Assembly (NCBI GenBank): GCA_964440935.1
Contig: CAYTTY010000003.1
Coordinates: 108,424 to 172,423 of the forward strand
Source of the DNA: WJJR01 sp964440935
GTDB lineage: Bacteria > Zixibacteria > MSB-5A5 > WJJR01
Reading direction: 5' to 3'
Length of the DNA stretch: 64,000 bases
The translations under genes were made by a program, and so were the position numbers. The stretch's first letter is position 1, and each line of letters opens with the position of its first letter. Below, one piece after another: positions 36,301 through 43,567 of the stretch. Under the pieces are notes generated by a model, which saw nothing but the letters and a program-made list of their open reading frames with translations, was not told where the DNA came from and made no database searches.

Positions 36301-36582
36301 CTTGCGCTCGACACGATAGCCTTTCATCGTGTGGTAACGGCAGGCCAGATCCTTGATCGTCCGCGAGATCACATGGTGAATGCCCGGCTTCCCGTTGGCG
36401 GTCGGCGGGCCCTCGAAAAAGACAAAGGTCTTGGCGCCTTGGCGTCGCTCCACCGACTGCTCGAAGGTTTTGTGCTGGTTCCAGAACTTCAGGACCTCTT
36501 CTTCGATCGTCCCGTGCGGCGATCCGGCAGACGGTTTTGATTTTTCCGTATCGGTCTGTTTGGTCAGTACGCGTTCATTCAT
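33394..36582 (-). CDS. ileS: Isoleucyl-tRNA synthetase (long, eukaryote-like type)
   Basis: A class I synthetase of about 1062 residues. The HIGH-type motif is embedded in FFEGPPTANGKPGIHHVISRT and the KMSKS motif reads GRKMSKTKGNVV. The editing domain (CP1) lies between about 195 and 410, and the anticodon-binding and C-terminal domains follow; there is no zinc-binding Cys tail of the usual bacterial form. The GKPGIHHV form and the length match the IleS2 group, which resembles eukaryotic enzymes and includes the mupirocin-tolerant forms; resistance here is not shown. The ATG at 36582 is preferred over 36606. The upstream leader contains an intrinsic terminator. Confidence 0.95.
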   Translation of the reverse strand: MNERVLTKQTDTEKSKPSAGSPHGTIEEEVLKFWNQHKTFEQSVERRQGAKTFVFFEGPPTANGKPGIHHVISRTIKDLACRYHTMKGYRVERKAGWDTHGLPVEIEVEKELELNSKAAVIEYGVDKFNAKCRESVFKYKDEWDRLTRRIGYWLDLDNPYVTLTNEYIESVWWILAQFFKRGLLYEGHKIVPYCPRCETGLSSHEVSLGYETVKDPSITVTMPLRDDPETAFLVWTTTPWTLISNTALAVGPDVDYIVAIKDGTRYILAEARANAVLGGEFEVAERFTGKDLVGKKYEPIFPFFADDPSENIFGVLEAEFVSTEDGTGIVHMAPAFGADDYEIGKQNNLPTLQPVMSNGKFDERITPYAGQFVKDADKQIIKDLKAAGRLFDAGQIEHSYPFCWRCDTPLLYYARRSWYVKTSQYREQLLNLNRQINWYPPEIGEKRFGEWLENNVDWALSRERFWGTPLPIWVCEKCDEATAVESVDDLQTRGSHVPKPLDLHKPYVDEVTLTCPKCAGTMKRVTEVIDVWFDSGSMPFAQWHYPFEDKEKFPARFPANFISEAVDQTRGWFYSLHAIASLLMGEPSYKNCLVMEFVVDKKGRKMSKTKGNVVDPWAVIASDGADALRWYLLSVSQPWIPTKFDTKAVSEVRNRFFDTWRNTLAFYELYAGIDNIHAQDVIKRKASTNEFDRWMQSRLASVTGLVDKAYGSYDLTSAVRMIADFTVDDVSNWYVRLNRRRFWGSETTDDKRDAYATLAQALLTIAQLAAPAAPFFAEHVYQRLMGEQKNEFPDSVHLCDFPTVDTAAIDADLESRMDAAQRIVSLGRAARAKARQKVRQPLASVSIVLPGEWNANDISGMNELIKSELNVKAIDVLPSADGFVTLSVKPNFAVLGQRLGPQVKELQKVLSGWTTGEVDSYRRTQTLTVDLNGTRVDLGPGDLIVDTTGPDGYFVESDGRLIVGIDARVTDELRAEGFARELVNRVQNQRKKMGLAVTDRIRLTVQCGQTLTDALSRHADRIKADTLAVDFTLREDTEQADTGETVDLNGEAAAIIIETAAV

Positions 36583-36657
36583 GACAAATCCGGGTTCGGT
36601 TTCCAACGACCCCTGTCGGGGCGTTAGGGTAGTGCCTTTCAGGCGTTCATAAAACGA

Positions 36658-36690
36658 AAAAAGACGCCGGCTGGCCGCCGGCGTCCTCGA
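36658..36690 (-). terminator. Intrinsic terminator in the ileS leader (possible attenuator)
   Basis: The minus strand has GACGCCGGC-GGCCA-GCCGGCGTC, a 9-bp G+C-rich stem, followed by TTTTTTCGTTTT. It lies between a good promoter (36791-36820) and the ileS start (36582). It therefore either ends a short leader RNA or attenuates ileS; cydAB, 400 nt upstream, could also use it. Confidence 0.8.
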
Positions 36691-36784
36691 TTATCAGATA
36701 CACCCCTGCGACCAGCCGTCCCTAAGGTCCGCTAATTCGTATGGTCGCAATGGAATACAGCATCTCGCTACGCTCCTTGCGGAG
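36690..36784 (-). ncRNA. Structured ileS leader RNA (not a recognised T-box)
   Basis: Starting near 36784 the predicted transcript forms a GCTCC-GCAA-GGAGC hairpin, then an 8-bp helix TGCGACCA...TGGTCGCA enclosing about 28 nt, and then the terminator. I looked for the T-box core sequence and specifier loop and did not see them. It could be an attenuator of a different kind, or a small RNA of about 130 nt. Confidence 0.4.
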
Positions 36785-36790
36785 CTTTAT

Positions 36791-36820
36791 ATTATACGTT
36801 GGCAGGATCGACGGTGACAA
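36791..36820 (-). promoter_or_regulatory. Sigma-70-type promoter for the ileS leader
   Basis: On the minus strand TTGTCA (36820-36815), an 18-nt spacer and a perfect TATAAT (36796-36791). This is the best housekeeping promoter I see in the window. Confidence 0.75.
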
Positions 36821-36924
36821 TAGGATTTTGGCTGTTTAAAGCGAAGACCCACGGTTGTCATTTCCGCGCAAGCAGGAATCCATTTTAGCCGGCCAACCCA
36901 ATGTCAACTTGGATTCCCGGGGTG

Positions 36925-37080
36925 CGGGGTGCCCCACCGCTTGCGGTGGGTTCAGATTCCAGCGGCGCAGGTTTGAACCAGTTCACTTCCGCGTCTGGTG
37001 CGTCCTCGCCGAACCTTGTCTTGTTTGATGATCGTTGTCTCCGGACAATCTAAACCCACCGCAAGCGGTGGGGCACCCCG
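36925..37080. repeat. Element with 28-bp perfect terminal inverted repeats
   Basis: Positions 36925-36952 (beginning CGGGGTGCCCCACCGCTTGC) and 37053-37080 are exact inverted copies, 100 nt apart. Each arm is itself a hairpin (CCCACCGC-TT-GCGGTGGG). It lies in the 520-nt gap between cydB and ileS and has no coding content; it resembles a MITE or a dimeric REP unit. Confidence 0.7.
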
Positions 37081-37102
37081 ATCAAATGCGTCTTCACGAA
37101 AC

Positions 37103-38131
37103 TCAATAACTCGTCGCGTCCAGCTTCACCTTACCCCGGAAGATCCAGTAGATTGTCGACGTGTAGGCGATCACCAGCGGCATGCCGATCAGGGCGATGA
37201 TCAGCATGATTTTGAGCGTCTTGGCCGACGAGGCGCCGTTGTAGATTGTCAGGCTGTTGGCCACAACCGGGTTCGAGTAGAGCAGATTGGGGTACATTTC
37301 GAGTCCGAAGAGGATCAATAGCAGAGCGACCGCGGCGCACGACGACAGAAAGGCACGGAAGTACCGTCCGTGGTGAATCTCGCGCGGGACATTCGCCACC
37401 GCCAGCATGTTGAGCAACGGCACGATGAACAGCCACGGCATTGCCCGGATGTTCTCCGACATGTTGGGGACATACAGCAGCGTCGCCATCGTTGTGGCGA
37501 CATAGCAGATCACAAAGAAGATGATGGTGTTGCGAATCCACTTGGTGATGCGTTGCTGGAACTCGCCTTCGGTTTTCAGCGCGACATAAATCGCGCCGTG
37601 CATCATGAACAATGACACTGTCAGAATGCCGACCAGAATGGCATACGGATGCAGCAGTCCGAAGAACGATCCGACAAATTCATGATCCTGATCGAGCGGA
37701 ATCCCCCAGGCGACATTGCCAAGGGCGACACCGATCAGCAGCGCGGACAGGATACTGCTGACACTGAAGCTGACATCCCACATCTTTCGCCACCAGGTCA
37801 TCTTCTCTTTGCTGCGAAATTCGATTGCCACCGCACGAAAGATCAGGCCGACCAACAGCAGCATCATTGCCAGATAGAATCCCGAAAATGATGTCGCATA
37901 CACTTCGGGGAACGCGGCAAACAACGCGCCGCCGCCGGTCACCAGCCAGACTTCGTTGCCATCCCACACTGGGCCGATCGAGTTGATCATGATCCGGCGT
38001 TCTTCATCAGTCTTGGTGAACAGGTGCAAAGCCCCGACACCAAGATCGAAACCGTCGAGGATGGCATACCCGATGAAGAGAACGCCGACCAAGGCAAACC
38101 AAATCGAATTGAGATCGAAGGCGAAGCTCAT
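37103..38131 (-). CDS. cydB: Cytochrome bd ubiquinol oxidase subunit II
   Basis: A 342-residue multi-span membrane protein with the CydB N-terminal pattern (IWFALVGVLFIGYAILDGFDLGVGAL), WDGNEVWLVTGGGALFAAFP and about eight to nine hydrophobic helices. It forms the high-affinity terminal oxidase with CydA and allows respiration at low oxygen. Its start overlaps the cydA stop by 4 nt (38128-38131). It ends in VKLDATSY, without an obvious CydX-type small subunit downstream. Confidence 0.96.
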   Translation of the reverse strand: MSFAFDLNSIWFALVGVLFIGYAILDGFDLGVGALHLFTKTDEERRIMINSIGPVWDGNEVWLVTGGGALFAAFPEVYATSFSGFYLAMMLLLVGLIFRAVAIEFRSKEKMTWWRKMWDVSFSVSSILSALLIGVALGNVAWGIPLDQDHEFVGSFFGLLHPYAILVGILTVSLFMMHGAIYVALKTEGEFQQRITKWIRNTIIFFVICYVATTMATLLYVPNMSENIRAMPWLFIVPLLNMLAVANVPREIHHGRYFRAFLSSCAAVALLLILFGLEMYPNLLYSNPVVANSLTIYNGASSAKTLKIMLIIALIGMPLVIAYTSTIYWIFRGKVKLDATSY

Positions 38132-39471
38132 GCCAGGTGTCCCTCCGGAAGAGTGGGATCGTCAGGACCGGTCTGGATCTTCTCGTTGAGCATATAGATG
38201 AACAGAATGAACAAGAGCAGATAAATGAATCCGAACATCAGCATCGAGATGCCGACGTCGGAGGCGGTCACACTTTGCGACAGCCCGTCGGCTGTGCGCA
38301 GCAGATTGTAGACAATCCACGGCTGCCGTCCGACTTCGGCGGTGATCCAGCCCAACTGATTGGCCGCCTGTGGCAACAGGACCGAAAAGACCAATATCCA
38401 CAGCCACCATCGCTTCTCAAATATCCACCCACGCCACCAGCCAAAGATACTGAGCAGACTGATCAGTATCAGTGCCATCCCGATGCCGACCATGATATGA
38501 TAACTCTGGAAGACGATATTGACCGGCGGACGATCCTCGGGCGCAAAGGCCTGCAGTCCGGTGACCGGTTCTGTTGCATCCCAATGGACAAGGAAGCTCA
38601 ACATGCCTGGAATTTCGATTCCGGTTGTCTTTTCATTCTCCTCGTCGACCCACCCCATAATGTAAAGGCCGGCCGGAGCGCTTTCGGGATAATGCCCTTC
38701 CATTGCAGCCAGTTTGGCCGGTTGTGTCTCGGCAACGGTCGAGGCGCTGCTGTGGCCGGTGACCAACTGCATTATCGATGCAAACACAGCGACAATCACG
38801 GCAATCTTGATCGACCCCTTGGCAAACTCGACATGCTTCTTTCTCAGTAGATACCAGGCGCTGACACTGAGCACGAAAAACGCGCCCGCCTGCCAGCACC
38901 CCATGTAGACATGTGTGATGCGATCGAGAAACGAGGGGTTGAAGACCACCTGCCAGAAATCGACAATCTCGGCGCGAAACGAGCCGCCATGTTCAACAAT
39001 GTGATGCCCCGCCGGTGTCTGCTGCCAGGAATTGGCGACGACAATCCAGATGGCGGAAAAGTGCGCCCCCGCCGCCACAAGAATCGTCGCGATGAAGTGT
39101 GTTCGCGGTTTGACCTTGTTCCACCCGAACAGCAGGATCGCCAGAAAGCCGGATTCAAGGAAGAAGGCGAAGATCCCCTCGGCCGCCAGTGCACTCCCGA
39201 ACACGTCGCCAACATACCGTGAGTAATTGGCCCAGTTGGTGCCGAACTGGAACTCCATCACAATTCCAGTGGCAACACCGAGTGCGAAGATCAGCCCGAA
39301 GATCTTCACCCAAAAATGCGCCATGTTGTGATAAAGATCCTTCTTGGTGCGCAGATAAGCGCCCTCCATGATGACCAGGAAGACACCAAGACCAATTGTC
39401 AGGGGAGGGAAGAGGTAGTGAAAACCAATGGTGAAGGCGAACTGCAAGCGGGATATAAGCTCGTAATCCAT
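38128..39471 (-). CDS. cydA: Cytochrome bd ubiquinol oxidase subunit I
   Basis: A 447-residue subunit carrying the haems of cytochrome bd. The N-terminus YELISRLQFAFTIGFHYLFPPLTIGLG includes the conserved haem-ligand His region, followed by FGTNWANYSRYVGDVFGSALAAEGIFAFFLESGFL and GHSSASTVAETQPAKLAAMEGHY (the Q-loop start). The Q loop is short (about 40 residues before GLQAFAPEDRPP), so it is a short-Q-loop oxidase. The C-terminal GWITAEVGRQPWIVYNLLRTADGLS is typical. AAAGGTGA precedes the ATG. cydA-cydB form a two-gene operon. Confidence 0.96.
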   Translation of the reverse strand: MDYELISRLQFAFTIGFHYLFPPLTIGLGVFLVIMEGAYLRTKKDLYHNMAHFWVKIFGLIFALGVATGIVMEFQFGTNWANYSRYVGDVFGSALAAEGIFAFFLESGFLAILLFGWNKVKPRTHFIATILVAAGAHFSAIWIVVANSWQQTPAGHHIVEHGGSFRAEIVDFWQVVFNPSFLDRITHVYMGCWQAGAFFVLSVSAWYLLRKKHVEFAKGSIKIAVIVAVFASIMQLVTGHSSASTVAETQPAKLAAMEGHYPESAPAGLYIMGWVDEENEKTTGIEIPGMLSFLVHWDATEPVTGLQAFAPEDRPPVNIVFQSYHIMVGIGMALILISLLSIFGWWRGWIFEKRWWLWILVFSVLLPQAANQLGWITAEVGRQPWIVYNLLRTADGLSQSVTASDVGISMLMFGFIYLLLFILFIYMLNEKIQTGPDDPTLPEGHLA

Positions 39472-39685
39472 TGTGTCACCTTTGTTCGTTCAGCGTCGGC
39501 CAAGTCTACTCGGACCGGCGCCCGAAGTCTATCGCACAATTACGCTAGGGACAGCCCTGACAGGAGTGAGTGTGGAGAAGTATTGTCAGTTATCGGGTAT
39601 CGCAGTTCGGCGCGCACTGTTCTCTTAATGAATTAGTATTTCGTCGCACCCGAAACCTTACCGCTTTTGCATCGTAGTGTCGACA

Positions 39686-41032
39686 ATGAAGCTCTCGAAA
39701 CATTCTCGACGACTCCTGTATTGGGGAGTCCCCCTGTTCATCATCATTGTCCTCGTCGGTGCCAACATGATGGGCTCCGATGAAGAAATCACCCGCGTCC
39801 AGGCCGATCTCGTCACCGTTGACGACATCTCCGAGGTGGTCACGGCCTCTGGGCGAATCCAGCCGCAAACCAAAGTCGACATCGTGGCCGAAGTCTCGGC
39901 CGAGATCATTGAAGTAGCAGTGAACGACGGCGATTGGGTGACGAAAGGACAGACGTTGTTGCTTCTGGACACGATCCAGGCCAAGTCAGATGCCGAGCAG
40001 GCCCGTTACTCGCTTGATGAGTTGACCTCACGCACCGAAGCGGCGCGTACCCAATACGAAATGGATCAAGAAGAATACAGGCGGCAGAAGGGTCTGTATG
40101 AAAAGGACCTGACCTCCGAACGGGAATTCACCAACGCCCGTCTCCGCTACGAAAACTCCAAGGCCAATTACGAGGCAATGCTGGCCCAAACCAAGACCGG
40201 CCAGGCCCGTCTTGAAAAGGCCGAAGACAACCTCACCAAGACCCACATTCGTGCCCCGATGGATGGTGTCGTCACCTACGTGAACGCCGAGGTGGGTGAG
40301 ATCGCCCAGGCACAGACATCGTTTACGCAGGGCCGCACATTAATGACCATTTCCGATCTGTCAGTTTTTGAGGTCGAAGTCGACGTTGACGAGACCGAAA
40401 TTGCCAAGGTCGATTTAGGCCAGTCGGCGGACATCCGTGTTGATGCCTTCCGCGACACAACATTCCGAGGATCGGTCACCGAGATTGGAAATTCCGCCCT
40501 GATCGAAGGGCAGGGGACCGAAAACTATACGACCAGTTTCCGCGTCAAGGTGCGGTTTGAAGAAACCGGTGTGGCGGTCCGTCCGGGGATGTCGGCTACG
40601 GTCGATATTACAACCGCTACGGCAGATGACGCCATGCTCGTACCGTATGCGGCAGTGGTGACGCGTGAACGGTCACTCGATTCGTTGAAGCAGGAAGAAG
40701 GATCTGAGGAGACCGCTACATCCGGCAACGCGAACGCGGCCGAGGTGTCATTGGCATCGGCTACCGACGATGACTCCGGTGAGGTTAAGAAGAAGGACAA
40801 AGACAAAGACAAAGTGAAGCAGACCGGTGTCTTCCGCATTAAGAACGGTACCGTTGAGTTCGTCCGAGTCGAAACCGGAATCGCCGATGAGCGTAACATC
40901 GTGGCGCTGTCGAATCTCAATCAGGGCGATACCATCGTTTCCGGCTCGTTCCAAACCTTGCGCAAAATCGAAGACGGTGAGATGGTGACGATTGAAGAAG
41001 AGTCCATCGACCGAATGAACGAGGACGAATAG
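39686..41032 (+). CDS. MacA/HlyD-like periplasmic adaptor
   Basis: A membrane-fusion protein of about 448 residues. It has one N-terminal membrane anchor (YWGVPLFIIIVLVGANMM), a biotinyl-lipoyl half (VVTASGRIQPQTKVDIVAEVSAEI), a coiled-coil hairpin (about residues 100-185) and lipoyl closure (THIRAPMDGVVTYVNAEVGEIA). Beta-barrel and membrane-proximal domains follow. A Lys/Asp-rich insert (KKKDKDKDKVK, about residue 370) interrupts the last domain. Such proteins link an inner-membrane ABC or RND pump to an outer-membrane channel. The ATG at 39686 is preferred over a GTG three codons earlier. It begins a three-gene operon, 15 nt before the first permease gene. Confidence 0.88.
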   Translation: MKLSKHSRRLLYWGVPLFIIIVLVGANMMGSDEEITRVQADLVTVDDISEVVTASGRIQPQTKVDIVAEVSAEIIEVAVNDGDWVTKGQTLLLLDTIQAKSDAEQARYSLDELTSRTEAARTQYEMDQEEYRRQKGLYEKDLTSEREFTNARLRYENSKANYEAMLAQTKTGQARLEKAEDNLTKTHIRAPMDGVVTYVNAEVGEIAQAQTSFTQGRTLMTISDLSVFEVEVDVDETEIAKVDLGQSADIRVDAFRDTTFRGSVTEIGNSALIEGQGTENYTTSFRVKVRFEETGVAVRPGMSATVDITTATADDAMLVPYAAVVTRERSLDSLKQEEGSEETATSGNANAAEVSLASATDDDSGEVKKKDKDKDKVKQTGVFRIKNGTVEFVRVETGIADERNIVALSNLNQGDTIVSGSFQTLRKIEDGEMVTIEEESIDRMNEDE

Positions 41033-41047
41033 CCGTCCGTTCACGCC

Positions 41048-42271
41048 ATGGTCTTCCTCTCGCTCATATGGGAATCGTTGTCCGCCCTCTGGGCCAACCG
41101 GCTGCGGTCGACGCTGACGGTCGTTGGAATGGTAATGGGCGTGGCATCGGTGACCACCATTGTGTCGGCCGTTGAAGGGATGCAGGCGAACATGGAGCAA
41201 TCGCTCATGTCGCTGGGGCCGAAAACCTTCATGGTCACGCGCATCGGCTTTGCCGTTTCGATGGAGGAGTATCTCGAACGGTTGCGCCGGAAGAAACTGA
41301 CGCGCGGCTTGATCCCTCTGGTCGAAGACGGCTGTCCCGATTGTGAGTATGTCGGTGCCGAGGGATATGCGAGTGCTCATCTGAAATACGGTCCGACGCG
41401 CATGCGCTGGGTGCAGATCGAGGGCCAGACACCCAACATTCTGGCAATGCGCGACCTCGACGTAAAGATGGGACGCTTTCTCTCGTGGCAGGATGATTAC
41501 CGCCGCAAGAACGTCGTCTTCCTGGGCCATCGCGTCTATGAGAAGTTGTTCGTTGACGAAGATCCGATTGGGAAACGCATCAAGGTCGGACAACGCGAAT
41601 TCACAGTGATCGGCGTAGCCGAGGAGATCGGGGGATTGTTCGGTCAAGATATGGATGAATTCATCTCAATTCCACTTTCGACATTGCAGAAGTATTACAA
41701 GAAGCCCGGCAATCCCGTTAATCTGATCATCAGCGCCAACACGCTCGACCGGCGCGAACGGGCCATGGACCAGGTACGTGTCGTGCTGCGGTCGGCGCGC
41801 CAGGTGCCATACGAGGACAAAGACGACTTCACGATGGTCACCCCCGATGCCATCTTGAGTTTCATCAACGACATCACGCGCGCCTTCCGTGTGCTGCTGG
41901 TGTCGTTGCCGTTGCTGTCGATTGTCGTCGGTGGTATTGTCATCATGAACATCATGATGATCTCGGTGACGGAACGGACACGCGAGATCGGCATTCGCAA
42001 GTCACTGGGAGCGAACCGCCGCCACATTCTGATGCAGTTTTTGTACGAGTCGCTGATCTTGTCGATCATCGGAGGGGCAATCGGTGTCTTCTTGGGAATT
42101 CAAATCGGCGGCAGCATTCTGTCGTCGTGGATGGATATCATGATGACGCCAACCACGCTGGCGATCTCGCTAGGATTGGGCATTTCCACCGGTGTTGGTT
42201 TGTTCTTCGGCATCTATCCCGCGGTGAAGGCGTCGCGGCTCGATCCGATCGTGGCCTTGGGTTATGAGTAG
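41048..42271 (+). CDS. MacB/FtsX-type ABC transporter permease
   Basis: A 407-residue permease with an N-terminal membrane helix (ANRLRSTLTVVGMVMGVASVTTIVSAVEGMQ), a periplasmic MacB_PCD domain (about 40-260), and three C-terminal helices of the FtsX domain. The conserved TERTREIGIRKSLGANRRHI coupling stretch is near residue 310. It would export a substrate, such as a lipoprotein, peptide or drug, or transmit mechanical force as LolC/MacB do. It lacks the ATPase domain found in MacB. Its stop overlaps the next permease by 8 nt. Confidence 0.88.
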   Translation: MVFLSLIWESLSALWANRLRSTLTVVGMVMGVASVTTIVSAVEGMQANMEQSLMSLGPKTFMVTRIGFAVSMEEYLERLRRKKLTRGLIPLVEDGCPDCEYVGAEGYASAHLKYGPTRMRWVQIEGQTPNILAMRDLDVKMGRFLSWQDDYRRKNVVFLGHRVYEKLFVDEDPIGKRIKVGQREFTVIGVAEEIGGLFGQDMDEFISIPLSTLQKYYKKPGNPVNLIISANTLDRRERAMDQVRVVLRSARQVPYEDKDDFTMVTPDAILSFINDITRAFRVLLVSLPLLSIVVGGIVIMNIMMISVTERTREIGIRKSLGANRRHILMQFLYESLILSIIGGAIGVFLGIQIGGSILSSWMDIMMTPTTLAISLGLGISTGVGLFFGIYPAVKASRLDPIVALGYE

Positions 42272-43517
42272 ATTCCAGCGATCCTGGGCGGAAGTGCGCG
42301 AGGGGATGGCATTGGCCATCCACGCCATCCGTTCGAACAAATTCCGCAGCTTCATGACCATTCTGGGTGTCATGATCGGTGTCGGTGCGGTGATTCTCGT
42401 CAATACAATCATGGACGGGTTTACGCAGTACACCGAATCGTCGATCGATAAAATCGGCAGCAACGTGATGTACATCACCAAGTGGGCCCCGGGGACCGAT
42501 TTCGACAACCTCACCGAACAGGAGCGCCGCCGACCGAACATCCGCATGGACGAAGCCGAGGCGATTCGCGACATGTGCCCGCTGGTGAAAGCCGTTGCCC
42601 CAGCCAAACGGGCGTTCGACAACATCGCCAAATACAAAGATCGCAAGATTCGCAATCCCGACGATTTCCGGGGGGTCTGGCCCGAACAGGCGATTGTCAC
42701 CGACCGTGAGGTCGAATTCGGACGGTTCATCGATGAAAACGACATGCGGCGTGCGGCGATGGTCACGGTCATCGGTCCCGAGATTGCCGATGCATTGTTC
42801 CATTTCCGCGCCGACGCCATCGGTAAGGAGATCCGCATCAACGGCTGGAAGTTCACGGTCATCGGCGTGCAGGAACATATTGAGGATTTCTTCGGGATCA
42901 GCGAAAATGATTACATCTTCATCCCGATGACCACGTTCGACAAACTGTATCCCGAGACCGAACGGGTACGGCTGATGGTCAGTGCGGTCAGCCGGGCAGA
43001 ATTTGCCGACGCGATGGACCAGGTGATTAACGCGTTACGGCGCGTACGCCAGGTGCGTCCCGAGGAAGACAACAATTTCGGTATTCTGACGCAGGACCGT
43101 TTCAAAGATGAAGTGGGCGGCATTACCTCCAAAGTCCAGCTCGGCGCGACGGCGGTGGCATCGGTCGGCCTCATGGTCGGTGTGATCGGAGTGATGAACA
43201 TCATGTTGGTTGCCGTCACACAGCGCACCCGCGAAATTGGCGTGCGCAAAGCGGTCGGGGCACGGCGCAAGAATATCCTCTTTCAATTCCTCGTCGAAGC
43301 CGCCACACTCACCGGCATCGGCGGTGTTGTCGGGATCATCTTTGGCGCTCTCGGTGGACTGGTCATCACATCCGTCTTGGAGTGGAAGTATTTCCTCTCG
43401 CCGCTGTGGATGATCATTGGCCTTACGCTCTCTGTCGGCACCGGCATGATTGCCGGTCTCTACCCGGCGTGGCGCGCGGCGCGGGTCGATCCGATTATTG
43501 CCCTCCGGTACGAGTAG
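42264..43517 (+). CDS. Second MacB/FtsX-type ABC transporter permease
   Basis: A 417-residue paralogue of the preceding gene with the same layout: first helix (SNKFRSFMTILGVMIGVGAVILVNTIM), MacB_PCD periplasmic domain, then three helices with TQRTREIGVRKAVGARRKNIL. The two permeases probably form a heterodimer. No ABC ATPase gene lies in this operon, so the nucleotide-binding subunit must be encoded elsewhere. The end of the gene (ARVDPIIALRYE) is the standard FtsX-family C-terminus. Confidence 0.88.
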   Translation: MSRFQRSWAEVREGMALAIHAIRSNKFRSFMTILGVMIGVGAVILVNTIMDGFTQYTESSIDKIGSNVMYITKWAPGTDFDNLTEQERRRPNIRMDEAEAIRDMCPLVKAVAPAKRAFDNIAKYKDRKIRNPDDFRGVWPEQAIVTDREVEFGRFIDENDMRRAAMVTVIGPEIADALFHFRADAIGKEIRINGWKFTVIGVQEHIEDFFGISENDYIFIPMTTFDKLYPETERVRLMVSAVSRAEFADAMDQVINALRRVRQVRPEEDNNFGILTQDRFKDEVGGITSKVQLGATAVASVGLMVGVIGVMNIMLVAVTQRTREIGVRKAVGARRKNILFQFLVEAATLTGIGGVVGIIFGALGGLVITSVLEWKYFLSPLWMIIGLTLSVGTGMIAGLYPAWRAARVDPIIALRYE

Positions 43518-43567
43518 TATCACTCGTCAACATTGCTCTTGCGCTTTGCCTCACTAATTGCATATGT

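Noticed and set aside
35299..36540. 413-codon open frame opposite ileS
   Set aside because: It is a shadow frame caused by the G+C-rich codon use of ileS; its translation has no family features.
36583..36820. T-box riboswitch in front of ileS
   Set aside because: The T-box core and a specifier loop with an isoleucine codon were not found; the region is reported only as an attenuator-like leader.
39540..39605. Possible R1 termini between cydA and the adaptor gene
   Set aside because: Only short matches (ATTGTCAG, GACAGG) occur, without paired inverted ends.
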